From positions 4,588,001 to 4,652,000 of the forward strand of contig NZ_CP009323.1 of the NCBI RefSeq assembly GCF_000959725.1: a DNA stretch of 64,000 nucleotides. Reading direction: 5' to 3'. Each line of letters begins with the position of its first letter. Within the stretch, counting starts at the first letter, position 1. Source of the stretch: Burkholderia gladioli (GTDB lineage Bacteria; Pseudomonadota; Gammaproteobacteria; Burkholderiales; Burkholderiaceae). Shown piece after piece: positions 34,905-42,989 of this stretch. The translations under genes were made by a program, and so were the position numbers. The notes beneath the pieces were generated by a model. The model worked only from the letters and a program-made list of their open reading frames with translations, searched no databases and was not told where the DNA came from.

Positions 34905-36038
34905 TCAAACGGCGAATCCGTCTTCTGTAAATAAATGACTGGATGCCGGATCGAATGCTAATTTGATCAGTTCGCCCGGCCTGACTGACGCATCCCCCTG
35001 CACCTTGGCAAGGATGCTGGTCCCATCCTGTTCACTGCAATGCACAAAGGTTTGCTCACCCAGTCGCTCAACAAGCGTTACACAGCGCGTGACAGCTGAC
35101 CGCGGCCTCGCATCATGGTGTTGTCCATCTATCCCATTGACGGAAATATGCTCAGGACGCACACCAAGCGTCACCTGCTCCCCAGCGGCTACGCTTCTCC
35201 GGACGCCGGTTATGAGAATTTGTTCCCCGGAGCCGTTCAACGTAATGATGACGTCTGAATCCGTCGCGTGCCGGACGGTGGCCGGCAAGAAATTCATCTG
35301 CGGCGTACCGATAAAGCCTGCGACAAAACGGCTGTTCGGGCGTAAATAGAGGTCCATGGGTGCGCCGACCTGCGCAATGCTGCTCGAATCGGAGGCGTCA
35401 CGGCTCACGTTGAGCAACACGATTTTGTCGGCCAACGTCATCGCTTCCACCTGATCGTGGGTCACGTAGACCGTGCTCGATGCACTGAAGCGTCGATGAA
35501 TGCGCGCGATTTCCACACGCGTCTGGCCGCGCAGCGTCGCATCAAGATTGGAGAGAGGCTCATCGAAGAGAAAAACCCCTGGCTCGCGGACGATAGCCCG
35601 TCCGATCGCAACGCGCTGTCGCTGGCCGCCGGACAGCGCCGCCGGTTTGCGATCCAGCAGCGGCTCTAACTGAAGAATCCGCGCAGCTTCCGCAACCTTG
35701 CGAAGGCGCTCCTTCGCAGGCAGTCCGCCTAGCTTGAGCCCAAAGCTCATGTTTTCCGCGACGGTCATGTGTGGAAACAGCGCGTAGCTCTGGAACACCA
35801 TTGCAACGCCGCGCTTTGCCGGAGGTACCTCGTTGACAATATGACCACCAATGGAAATTTCACCATGACTAGGATCTTCCAGCCCCGCAATGATGCGAAG
35901 CAAGGTGGATTTTCCGCAGCCCGATGGGCCAAGGAACACACAGAATTCGTCGTGCTCGATCTCAAGATTGACGTCGCGCAGCACGGGCGCACTACCGACA
36001 AATTGCTTTGAGATGCGTCGCAAGGATATGGCTGCCAC
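34905..36038 (-). CDS. sugar ABC transporter ATP-binding protein (UgpC/MsmK type)
   Basis: ATPase of the CUT1 importer, about 377 aa. GTG at 36038 is preferred to the adjacent TTG at 36041 because GGAG then lies 6 nt upstream. Walker A GPSGCGKST (about 38-46), Q-loop VFQSYALFPHM, signature LSGGQRQRVAIGRA (about 133), Walker B VFLFDEPLSNLD and switch VYVTHDQVEAM. A C-terminal TOBE/MalK regulatory domain (about 240-377, with LGVRPEHISVN) completes it. It is the first gene of the operon; the LacI-type operator (36057-36068) sits only 19 bp from its start. Confidence 0.93.
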   Translation of the reverse strand: MAAISLRRISKQFVGSAPVLRDVNLEIEHDEFCVFLGPSGCGKSTLLRIIAGLEDPSHGEISIGGHIVNEVPPAKRGVAMVFQSYALFPHMTVAENMSFGLKLGGLPAKERLRKVAEAARILQLEPLLDRKPAALSGGQRQRVAIGRAIVREPGVFLFDEPLSNLDATLRGQTRVEIARIHRRFSASSTVYVTHDQVEAMTLADKIVLLNVSRDASDSSSIAQVGAPMDLYLRPNSRFVAGFIGTPQMNFLPATVRHATDSDVIITLNGSGEQILITGVRRSVAAGEQVTLGVRPEHISVNGIDGQHHDARPRSAVTRCVTLVERLGEQTFVHCSEQDGTSILAKVQGDASVRPGELIKLAFDPASSHLFTEDGFAV

Positions 36039-36056
36039 CAACGTCTCCAGTTTTGG

Positions 36057-36068
36057 TTTAACGTTAAA
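36057..36068. promoter_or_regulatory. LacI-type operator in front of the ABC/GH42 operon
   Basis: Perfect palindrome TTTAACGTTAAA, the same core as at 29590-29603, located just before the ATPase gene start. A second, different palindrome TATGTT-GAT-AACATA (36202-36216) lies nearer the divergent lacI-type gene and could be an additional site or an autoregulatory one. Confidence 0.78.
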
Positions 36069-36300
36069 TCAGCGCACCGAAAAAAAACGGCGTGAGGCCG
36101 CGTAGGTGACTCCGACAACGTGTATATGTCCTGCAAGTTAGCAGTGCTCGGACAACTTGGCAAGCCTTTTTGATCAAGGGTCTTCCCGGAATTCCTCCCG
36201 CTATGTTGATAACATATAGGCTAGGTGATAATGACTGACGCAGTGCAAGCGGTTCCTCATGGGCACCTAGGGATAATGAATGGGTAAGCGGGAAAGCCTG

Positions 36301-37329
36301 ATGGCTACGATCAAGGAAGTCGCTGAGCTCGCTGGCGTCACGCCGACGACGGTGTCTAATGTGCTCCGCGAGCGAGGCCGTGTCGGAGAGGCCACCCGCG
36401 AGAGAGTGTTGAAGGCGGTCGCCGCCAAAGGGTATCGGCCTAACCTGAATGCGCGCGCCCTCGTCGAGCGTCGCGCGCCGACACTCGCGCTGATGGTCGG
36501 CTGCATCACCAATCCGTTTTACCCAGAATTCACCTTGCAGGCTAATAATGCTGCACGTCGACATGGGCGATTCTTGCTGGTATGCAATACAGATTATGAG
36601 CCGGACGGCGGCACCAGCTTTCTGGCCGACGTTGCGGGATCTCTGTCCGATGGCATTTTGGTGGCAAATAACGGCGAGCTCCGCATCGAAGAACTCAAGG
36701 TCATTCAGGCATCTGGAACACCAGTGGTGATATCGGTCTGGGAGCACCCCGATGTGTATCCCGGCATCCCGTGTGTGGTCTTCGATTCACCCAAGGCGGG
36801 TTTCGTCGCTGCAGAGCATTTGATCGACCTTGGACATCGAAGGATCGGTGCACTCGTTGCGAGCAAGAAAAATGGAATTCACGGCGGTCGCTATCAGGGA
36901 TTCCGGGAAGCGCTAAGGGCGAGGAAGGTCAAGCACGTCCTCGCCGATGCGCATTTCGGCAAAGACTCGTATCAAGGTGGTTACGACGCAGCTATCGAGC
37001 TGCTCACACGCCGCCCCGACCTCACGGCGCTATTCGTTTCAAACGATCTGCCCGCACTAGGTGCCCTGAACGCCGCTGCTTCGCTAGGGTTGAATGTGCC
37101 CGAGGATCTTTCCATTGTTGGCATAACTGATATCGAGTTGGCGAGCCAATCACGGCCAGCTCTAACTACGGTCGCGATACCCACTGCGGAGATGGCCGAG
37201 CAGAGCATTGAACTCCTTATCAAACTGGCATCGAACGCGCACGACGTGCCTCACATGGTTCGAACTGCTGAACCCGTGCTGATACAGCGTGCGTCGACGA
37301 CTTATGTGAAGCAAGGAACAAACACTTAG
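36301..37329 (+). CDS. LacI-family repressor of the glycoside locus
   Basis: LacI/GalR regulator, 342 aa. ATG 36301 (MATIKEVAELAGVTPTTVSN) with GGGAAAG upstream matches the family start; an in-frame ATG seven codons earlier (36280) is possible. The helix-turn-helix is residues 4-23, the hinge helix around NLNARALVERRAPTLAL, and the periplasmic-binding-like core follows with VFDSPKAGFVAAEHLIDLGHRRIG and ALFVSNDLPALGAL. Divergent from the ABC operon; the twin TTTAACGTTAAA operators there and before the GH3 gene make it the obvious controller of both units, with a galactoside or glucoside as likely inducer. Confidence 0.88.
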   Translation: MATIKEVAELAGVTPTTVSNVLRERGRVGEATRERVLKAVAAKGYRPNLNARALVERRAPTLALMVGCITNPFYPEFTLQANNAARRHGRFLLVCNTDYEPDGGTSFLADVAGSLSDGILVANNGELRIEELKVIQASGTPVVISVWEHPDVYPGIPCVVFDSPKAGFVAAEHLIDLGHRRIGALVASKKNGIHGGRYQGFREALRARKVKHVLADAHFGKDSYQGGYDAAIELLTRRPDLTALFVSNDLPALGALNAAASLGLNVPEDLSIVGITDIELASQSRPALTTVAIPTAEMAEQSIELLIKLASNAHDVPHMVRTAEPVLIQRASTTYVKQGTNT

Positions 37330-37998
37330 AACCAATTTTGTGAAGAGCCGGAAGGCCGTCGGCTGCCTTCAACTTGACTTGTTTTGCAGATACTGACGGT
37401 AGGCGTTTCAATTCTGTGACGCGACGCTGATCCGTCTTCGCCGCAACTGCGACGCCCGCTTTTCTGCCCAGTGAGCGCCCACCTCGCTTTATTGAGTCAC
37501 TAAGTTCGCTACGCTTCGAGATCGGCTCTCCGGAGTCGCGCCGTCTTTCGCAGATCGAACCAGCGCGGTCGCCACACCGCTTCCGCGCGAAAAAACCCTT
37601 GGTAAATGCGAGTCTTTCCGGCCATATGGCCACGACTGCCTAAGGCCAGAGCTACCAGTAACGCAGCCTATGTCCGTGGAGCGCACTGGAACGGGAGACA
37701 TTAAGGAAGCTACTGGAAGCGCACCTGCTCCGCCGGTCCCGAAGCGTGAACGAAGCTATGCCAAACAGCTTCCTATCCTCCCACCTACGCTCGCAGCACT
37801 GCGCACAGCCAGTCGCGTGTAAGACTATGTTACCCATCGCGCAGTCTCAGCGAGCAGCTCATGCCCGGAACAGGACTATTCATCCGACAGCGGCAGTCGT
37901 GTTCTGGCTATTTACAGGTGTCGCGTTTCTGACGCTCGCAAGCTAGCAACAGCCCGGCCCACAACCCGATGCGTCGACCACGGTTGGCCCGAACTCCC
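37330..37998. other. 669-bp gap, no recognisable gene
   Basis: Between the LacI gene and the Lrp gene. A minus-strand open frame of 137 codons (37220-37633) overlaps the LacI 3' end and encodes a very basic sequence without a family I recognise; other frames are shorter. It could be a decayed gene. No RNA gene, array or insertion-sequence end was seen. Confidence 0.45.
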
Positions 37999-38430
37999 TT
38001 ACGCCTTATGCGTCGACAGCAGAATGCTGGTTTCAGTGTTCGCAATGCCATCTATCAGGCGGATCGCCCCGAGCACCCGATCGAAATTCTCCAGCGAATC
38101 GGCGTGGAGTTCTGCGATCAAGTCCCAACGCCCATTGGTGCTGTGGATAGTAGCCACGCTCGGATGCCCACGCAGGACCTTGATCACTTCAGCGGCACGG
38201 TTGCCGTGCACGGCAATTGACATTAGCGCACGTATCCGATGCTTTTCTGCCACCTGCTTGAGTCGCACCGTGTAACCCACGATCACACCATTCTGTTCCA
38301 GCCGGGTCAGCCGGTTTTGCACGGTGGCGCGAGCGACTCTTAATTGCTTCGCCAGCGTAACGACTGACGCACGCGCGTCATCACGCAATAGCGCGATGAG
38401 TTGACGATCGACGTCGTCAAGATTGATCAC
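37999..38430 (-). CDS. Lrp/AsnC-family regulator
   Basis: Amino-acid-responsive regulator, 143 aa. The N-terminal helix-turn-helix (LDDVDRQLIALLRDDARAS, then VTLAKQLRVARATVQNRLTRL, residues 4-45) precedes the RAM ligand domain (about 65-140, with the VATIHSTNGRWDLIAELHA strand pair). It is divergent from ornithine cyclodeaminase (217 bp between starts), so it most likely controls that operon in response to ornithine, citrulline or arginine. The length and architecture are normal. Confidence 0.87.
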   Translation of the reverse strand: MINLDDVDRQLIALLRDDARASVVTLAKQLRVARATVQNRLTRLEQNGVIVGYTVRLKQVAEKHRIRALMSIAVHGNRAAEVIKVLRGHPSVATIHSTNGRWDLIAELHADSLENFDRVLGAIRLIDGIANTETSILLSTHKA

Positions 38431-38647
38431 GTAAATACCTCGAATGCATTGAGCGGAGGTTGACGATACGGCTCCAGCACCCGTCTGGACAGCGGGAACC
38501 GAACCAAATGCTATCCACAGTTACCAGAATGCCAGAAACACCAGCAATTTTGTCAGCTTTGCCATCTTTCTGTTGGCTTCGCGGTTGGAAATAATGTCTC
38601 TATCGGGCGGCATATCGAAGCCGCAAGACTTCACCGGAGACAAAACC

Positions 38648-39709
38648 ATGACCCGCTTCCTCGACGTTCCCGCCACAAGCCGCCTCATTGCGACCGTCGG
38701 CGTGCCGCGCTTTATCAACGAACTGGTCGGCACTTTGCGCGCCGACTTTCTTCGATGGGCGGAATTCGACAAATCACCGCGTGTCGCGTGCCATTCGCGC
38801 GACGGCGTGATCGAACTGATGCCTGTAGCCGATGCGAAGCTGTTCGCCTTCAAGTACGTCAACGGTCATCCCGTCAACGCGCAACGCGGCATTCACACGG
38901 TTATGGCCTTCGGCGCACTCGCCAATGTCGATACTGGTTACCCTTTGCTGCTTGCCGAACTCACGCTAACTACCGCGTTGCGTACGGCTGCGACCTCGGT
39001 GCTCGCCGCCCAGGCGCTTGCACGTCCTGACTCAAGAACATTGGCGCTGATCGGCAACGGCGCGCAAAGCGAATTCCAGGCAATCGCCTTTCACACGCAA
39101 CTCGGCATCGACGAAATCCGCGTGTTCGATGTCGATGCGCACGCAACGGACAAGCTGCTTCACAATCTGCGTGCATGGCCTGCCCTTCGGGTCATGCGTG
39201 CAGCATCCATTGCCGAGGCCGTACGCGGCGCCGACATCGTGACGACGGTAACCGCCGACAAGACCTACGCGACGATCGTTACCCCTGACATGATCGAACC
39301 CGGCATGCATCTGAACGCAGTGGGCGGCGATTGCCCCGGCAAGACCGAGTTGCATGCCGACGTGCTGCGCATGGGCCGCGTGTTCGTCGAGTACGAGCCG
39401 CAAACGCGCATCGAAGGCGATATCCAGCAGATGCCCGTCGATTTTCCCGTCGTCGAATTCTGGCGCTTGCTCAAAGGGGAAGTCGCAGGCCGGGAAAGCG
39501 CATCGCAAGTCACCATCTTCGATTCCGTCGGCTTTGCGCTCGAGGATTACGCCGCCCTGCGCTATCTCCATGCCCTCGCCGTTCAATATGGCGCCGGAAC
39601 GGATATCTCGCTGATCCCCCCTGCCGCTGATCCGAAGAACCTCTTTGCACTGATAGGTGCGTCAAACGAGTCTGCTTTGGAGTTCGCAGCGATCGAACTG
39701 GCGCATTGA
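38648..39709 (+). CDS. ornithine cyclodeaminase-family protein
   Basis: NAD-dependent enzyme of the ornithine cyclodeaminase/mu-crystallin family, 353 aa, expected to convert L-ornithine to L-proline and ammonia. ATG 38648 with GGAG 9 nt upstream is preferred to the earlier in-frame codon at 38573. The Rossmann motif LALIGNGAQSEFQ (about 135-147) and the substrate-region LTLTTALRTAATSVLAA (about 108-124) are family marks; Lys in the KYVNGHPVN segment corresponds to the conserved active-site region. It is followed directly by a CtlX-like gene, giving a citrulline to ornithine to proline route. Related members act on other imino acids, so the substrate is inferred from context. Confidence 0.87.
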   Translation: MTRFLDVPATSRLIATVGVPRFINELVGTLRADFLRWAEFDKSPRVACHSRDGVIELMPVADAKLFAFKYVNGHPVNAQRGIHTVMAFGALANVDTGYPLLLAELTLTTALRTAATSVLAAQALARPDSRTLALIGNGAQSEFQAIAFHTQLGIDEIRVFDVDAHATDKLLHNLRAWPALRVMRAASIAEAVRGADIVTTVTADKTYATIVTPDMIEPGMHLNAVGGDCPGKTELHADVLRMGRVFVEYEPQTRIEGDIQQMPVDFPVVEFWRLLKGEVAGRESASQVTIFDSVGFALEDYAALRYLHALAVQYGAGTDISLIPPAADPKNLFALIGASNESALEFAAIELAH

Positions 39710-39750
39710 CTCACAACGTTTCATCGATCAACCGCATCCTGCTTTCATCT

Positions 39751-40692
39751 ATGAACCGCTTGTCGATACAGGCCCCGTCGGCCGTCGTGATGGTACGGCC
39801 TCACCGCTTCACACCGAACCCCGAGACCGCGGGGGACAACGCCTTTCAACGCCCGCCCACGAGCCATGATGATACCGATGCGCAAGCTCTGGCCGAGACC
39901 GCGCGCAACGAAGTAACGGCGGCCGCGCAACTCCTGTCAGACGCGGGCGTGCGCGTGCATGTATTCGATGACCCCGGAGACAAGGGCACGCCCGACTCTG
40001 TCTTTCCCAACAACTGGTTCTCGACGCATCCGGGCGGCCATGTCGCGCTATATCCGATGTACTGCCATAACCGCAGACGTGAGCGACGCACTGATGTGAT
40101 CGACATGCTCAAGACCGAGTATCGGGTGCAGGATGTCGTCGATTATTCGGGCCTTGAACACGATGGCATCTTTCTCGAAGGTACGGGCTCGATGGTGCTC
40201 GATCACGTGGCGCGCATCGCGTACACGGCCCGCTCGCGACGCGCCGATCCCATCGCACTCGAACGCTTCTGCACGCATTTCAACTTCGAACCAATGTGTT
40301 TCGATACCGCCGACGCCAACGGTGATCCCATCTATCACTCCAACGTAATGATGAGCGTCGCGACGGACTTCGCGCTCGTTGGCTTCGATCTGATCAGCGA
40401 CGCCGGCCGCCGCGAGCAGATTCTTCGGCGCCTGGTAGAAACCGGCCGCACGGTCATCCCACTCGATACCGCGCAGATTGCCAATTTCGCTGGCAATGCG
40501 CTGGAGCTCACGGGGTGCGACGCTCGGGTGCTGGCACTCTCGCGGCGCGCACTCGATAGCCTCACACAGCGGCAGCGCAGGCTGATCGAGCGCTCCGCGC
40601 AGCTGCTACCGCTCGACGTGCCGACTATCGAACTGGCAGGCGGCTCGGTGCGTTGCATGCTCGCCGGTATTCATCTCGCGCGTCGCACCTGA
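39751..40692 (+). CDS. ctlX: citrulline hydrolase-like protein of the arginine-deiminase fold
   Basis: Guanidino/ureido-group-modifying enzyme, 313 aa, similar to the CtlX citrulline-utilisation hydrolase and to arginine deiminase-related proteins. Family hallmarks are QAPSAVVMVRPHRFTPN at the N-terminus, DSVFPNNWFSTH, the FLEGTGSMVLDH segment, IYHSNVMMSV and the C-terminal catalytic Cys in GGSVRCMLAG. ATG 39751 matches the family start; a TTG at 39706 overlapping the previous stop is the alternative. It would give ornithine for the cyclodeaminase encoded just upstream. The symbol is by family resemblance. Confidence 0.75.
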   Translation: MNRLSIQAPSAVVMVRPHRFTPNPETAGDNAFQRPPTSHDDTDAQALAETARNEVTAAAQLLSDAGVRVHVFDDPGDKGTPDSVFPNNWFSTHPGGHVALYPMYCHNRRRERRTDVIDMLKTEYRVQDVVDYSGLEHDGIFLEGTGSMVLDHVARIAYTARSRRADPIALERFCTHFNFEPMCFDTADANGDPIYHSNVMMSVATDFALVGFDLISDAGRREQILRRLVETGRTVIPLDTAQIANFAGNALELTGCDARVLALSRRALDSLTQRQRRLIERSAQLLPLDVPTIELAGGSVRCMLAGIHLARRT

Positions 40693-40825
40693 ATCATCAA
40701 CGCCATTAATACACTGAGTTAGGAATCAGACTTTTACTTGTCGTTTTTGGCTCCGGATAAAGACGGGGAACGCCGTGCTCCCCACGCGGCATCCCCCGTC
40801 AACGCTACACTGTCCGGAGAAGACC

Positions 40826-41505
40826 ATGAGTACCGTCCGCCCTGCCGCATCGCCCGTCGCAGACGATGCCGCTCCCAACGAGATGACGAAGATCGCCGTG
40901 CCAGCGTGATCGGCACGACGGTCGAATGGTACGACCTATTTGTGTTCGCGACGACATCCGCGCTCGTGTTGAACAAGGTGTTCTTTCCGGGTTTCGTCCC
41001 GCTCATCGGCATCTGCTCGCGTTTGGCACGTTCGCGTCCGCGTATCTTGCGCGCATCGTCGGCGTTGCGTTGTTCGGTCACTTCGGCGACCGGCTCGGCT
41101 GTAAATCGATGCTGCTGGTTTCGCTCCTGTTGATGGGCTGTGCGACCTTCTGCATCTGACCGCTGCCCAACTATGCGGCAATCGGTATCTGGGCGCCTGT
41201 TCTGCTGCTGACGCTGCGCACCATCCAGGGACTGGCGCTCGGCGGCGAATGGGGGGCGCCATGCTGATGGCTGTCGAACATCCGCTCGCGGCCAAGCGCG
41301 GACCGTACGGCTCGTGGGTGCAGATCGACGTGGCCGCCGGCACACTGATGGCCAACCTCGCCTTTCTCTTCACAGCACCGGGCTTGCCGCCGAGTCGCTG
41401 CTGTCGTGGGGATGGAGCGTTCCGTTTCCCGCCAGTGCATTGCTGGCGGGCGTCGGCCTGTACTTCCGCCTCAACACGTCTGAAACGCCGACGTTCCGCA
41501 AGGCA
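40826..41505 (+). pseudogene. MHS-type MFS permease remnant, frameshifted and 3'-truncated
   Basis: The gene has a sound ribosome site (GGAGAAGACC before ATG 40826) and begins MSTVRPAASPVADDAAP, but the first frame ends at codon 28. Shifting frames recovers GTTVEWYDLFVFATTSA, LARIVGVALFGHFGDRL, then [17 protein letters not shown] and LLSWGWSVPFPASALLAGV, the signature order of the metabolite:H+ symporter (ShiA/ProP) family. At least three frameshifts and one in-frame stop are present. After ETPTFRKA, near segment 6, the sequence passes straight into the 3' end of the outer-membrane efflux gene on the opposite strand, so the second half is deleted. Confidence 0.85.
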
Positions 41506-42988
41506 CCACGGGATCAGTGGCATCGGCCTCGCGCAGCTGATCGCCGCTATGCTCGATCCAGCCGCCGCCGAGCGCCTGGTACAACGTCACCAGGTTCTGC
41601 AGACGCTCCATGCGCGCAGTAATCAACGACTGCTGCGCCGAATACAAAGCGGTCTGCGCGGTCAGCACCGCCAGGTAACTGTCGACCCCGTTCGTATAGC
41701 GCAGATCCGACAGATCCAGCCGGCGCTGTTCCGCAAACGCGTTGCGCTCGAGGGACTGGATCTGCTGATCGTATGTGCCGCGCGCGGCTAGCGCGTCTGC
41801 TACCTCGCGGAAGGCCGTCTGGATCGCCTTTTCGTACGTGGCGATCTGGACGTTCTTCTGGATATTCGAGAGATCGAGGTTGGCCATGTTCTGACCGCCC
41901 TCGAAAATTGGCAGCGTGATCGACGGCGCGAAACTCCACGCTGCCGAACCCGGCTTGAACAAGCCGCCGAGCGTCGGGCTCAGCGTGCCAAAGCTGCCCG
42001 TGAGCGAAACCTTCGGGAAGAAGGCCGCGCGCGCGGCGCCGATATTCGCGTTGGCCGCAAGCAGATTCTCTTCGGCCTCCATGATATCGGGACGACGCGT
42101 CAGCAGATCGGACGGCAGACCCACCGGAATATCCGTGAGCAGATTCTGGTCGTTCAAAGTGAGGCCCGGCGCGAGGCCGGCAGGCAACGGCTCGCCGACC
42201 AGCAGCACCAGCGCGTTTTCCGCCTGTGCCCGCAGACGCGCCTGCGCTTGCAGGTTCGCCTCTGCCTGCTCGACCACGGTCTGCGCCTGGCGAACGTCGA
42301 GTTCGGAGCCGGTGCCGTTGTCGAACTGCAGCTTCGTGATGCGAAACGACTCCTGCGCGGTCTTCAGCGTACCTTGCGTGACCTTCAGCAGATCGTCGAG
42401 TTCGAGCACCGTCAGGTACTGATTCGCCACCTGCGAGACCAACGCGATTTCAGCCGCCTTGCGCGCTTGAGCCGTGGCCAGGTACTGAGCCAACGCCTGG
42501 TCCTTCAGGCTTTGAACCCGCCCGAAGAAGTCGATTTCCCACGATGCGTTCAGGCCGACCGAATACGAATTCGAAATCGTATTGCCGAACACCGACAGAT
42601 CTTTCGGCGTCCGCTGTTTGCCTTGCGATGCCGCGGCGTCGAGCGTCGGGAACAGCCCTGCGCGAACGATACGGAACTGCGCCTGCGACGCCTGCATGTT
42701 CAGCACCGTCACGCGCAGATCGCGGTTGTTCTTCAGCGCGATGTCGATCAACTGCTGCATGCGCGGATCGATAAAGAAATCGCGCCAGCCGATGTCGGCC
42801 GCCGCCAGGCCGTTCGCGCTGCGCGCGCCGGCCCCGCCAGGCTGCGTCGCGCCCGGCTGCATGGCGTACACGCCGCCGGTCGGGAACGTGCTCGTCACCG
42901 GCGCGGCGGGGCGTTCGTACTTCGGCGCCATCGTGCACCCCGCGGCGAACAGCGCGACCGCCACTGCAATCAGAGAGTGTTTTTGCAT
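41471..42988 (-). CDS. RND efflux outer-membrane lipoprotein (OprM/NodT family)
   Basis: TolC-like exit duct of the efflux pump encoded upstream, 505 aa. ATG 42988 gives a lipoprotein signal with FAAGC (Cys18). Two outer-membrane-efflux repeats follow, with GWRDFFIDPRMQQLIDIAL, SWEIDFFGRVQSLKDQALA, DVRQAQTVVEQAEANLQAQ and GGLFKPGSAAWSFAPSI. ATG lies 1 nt past the RND stop, showing coupling. The C-terminus is odd: after YQALGGGWIEHSGDQL the last dozen residues (CGTSAFQTC) are read from DNA of the broken permease on the other strand, so the native stop has been lost by a deletion and a fortuitous TGA is used. Function is probably retained, as the barrel and coils are complete. Confidence 0.9.
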   Translation of the reverse strand: MQKHSLIAVAVALFAAGCTMAPKYERPAAPVTSTFPTGGVYAMQPGATQPGGAGARSANGLAAADIGWRDFFIDPRMQQLIDIALKNNRDLRVTVLNMQASQAQFRIVRAGLFPTLDAAASQGKQRTPKDLSVFGNTISNSYSVGLNASWEIDFFGRVQSLKDQALAQYLATAQARKAAEIALVSQVANQYLTVLELDDLLKVTQGTLKTAQESFRITKLQFDNGTGSELDVRQAQTVVEQAEANLQAQARLRAQAENALVLLVGEPLPAGLAPGLTLNDQNLLTDIPVGLPSDLLTRRPDIMEAEENLLAANANIGAARAAFFPKVSLTGSFGTLSPTLGGLFKPGSAAWSFAPSITLPIFEGGQNMANLDLSNIQKNVQIATYEKAIQTAFREVADALAARGTYDQQIQSLERNAFAEQRRLDLSDLRYTNGVDSYLAVLTAQTALYSAQQSLITARMERLQNLVTLYQALGGGWIEHSGDQLREADATDPVVPCGTSAFQTC

Positions 42989-42989
42989 C

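Noticed and set aside
37220..37633. 137-codon basic open frame between LacI and Lrp genes
   Set aside because: It overlaps the LacI coding end and has no motif I recognise; kept only as a note on the gap.
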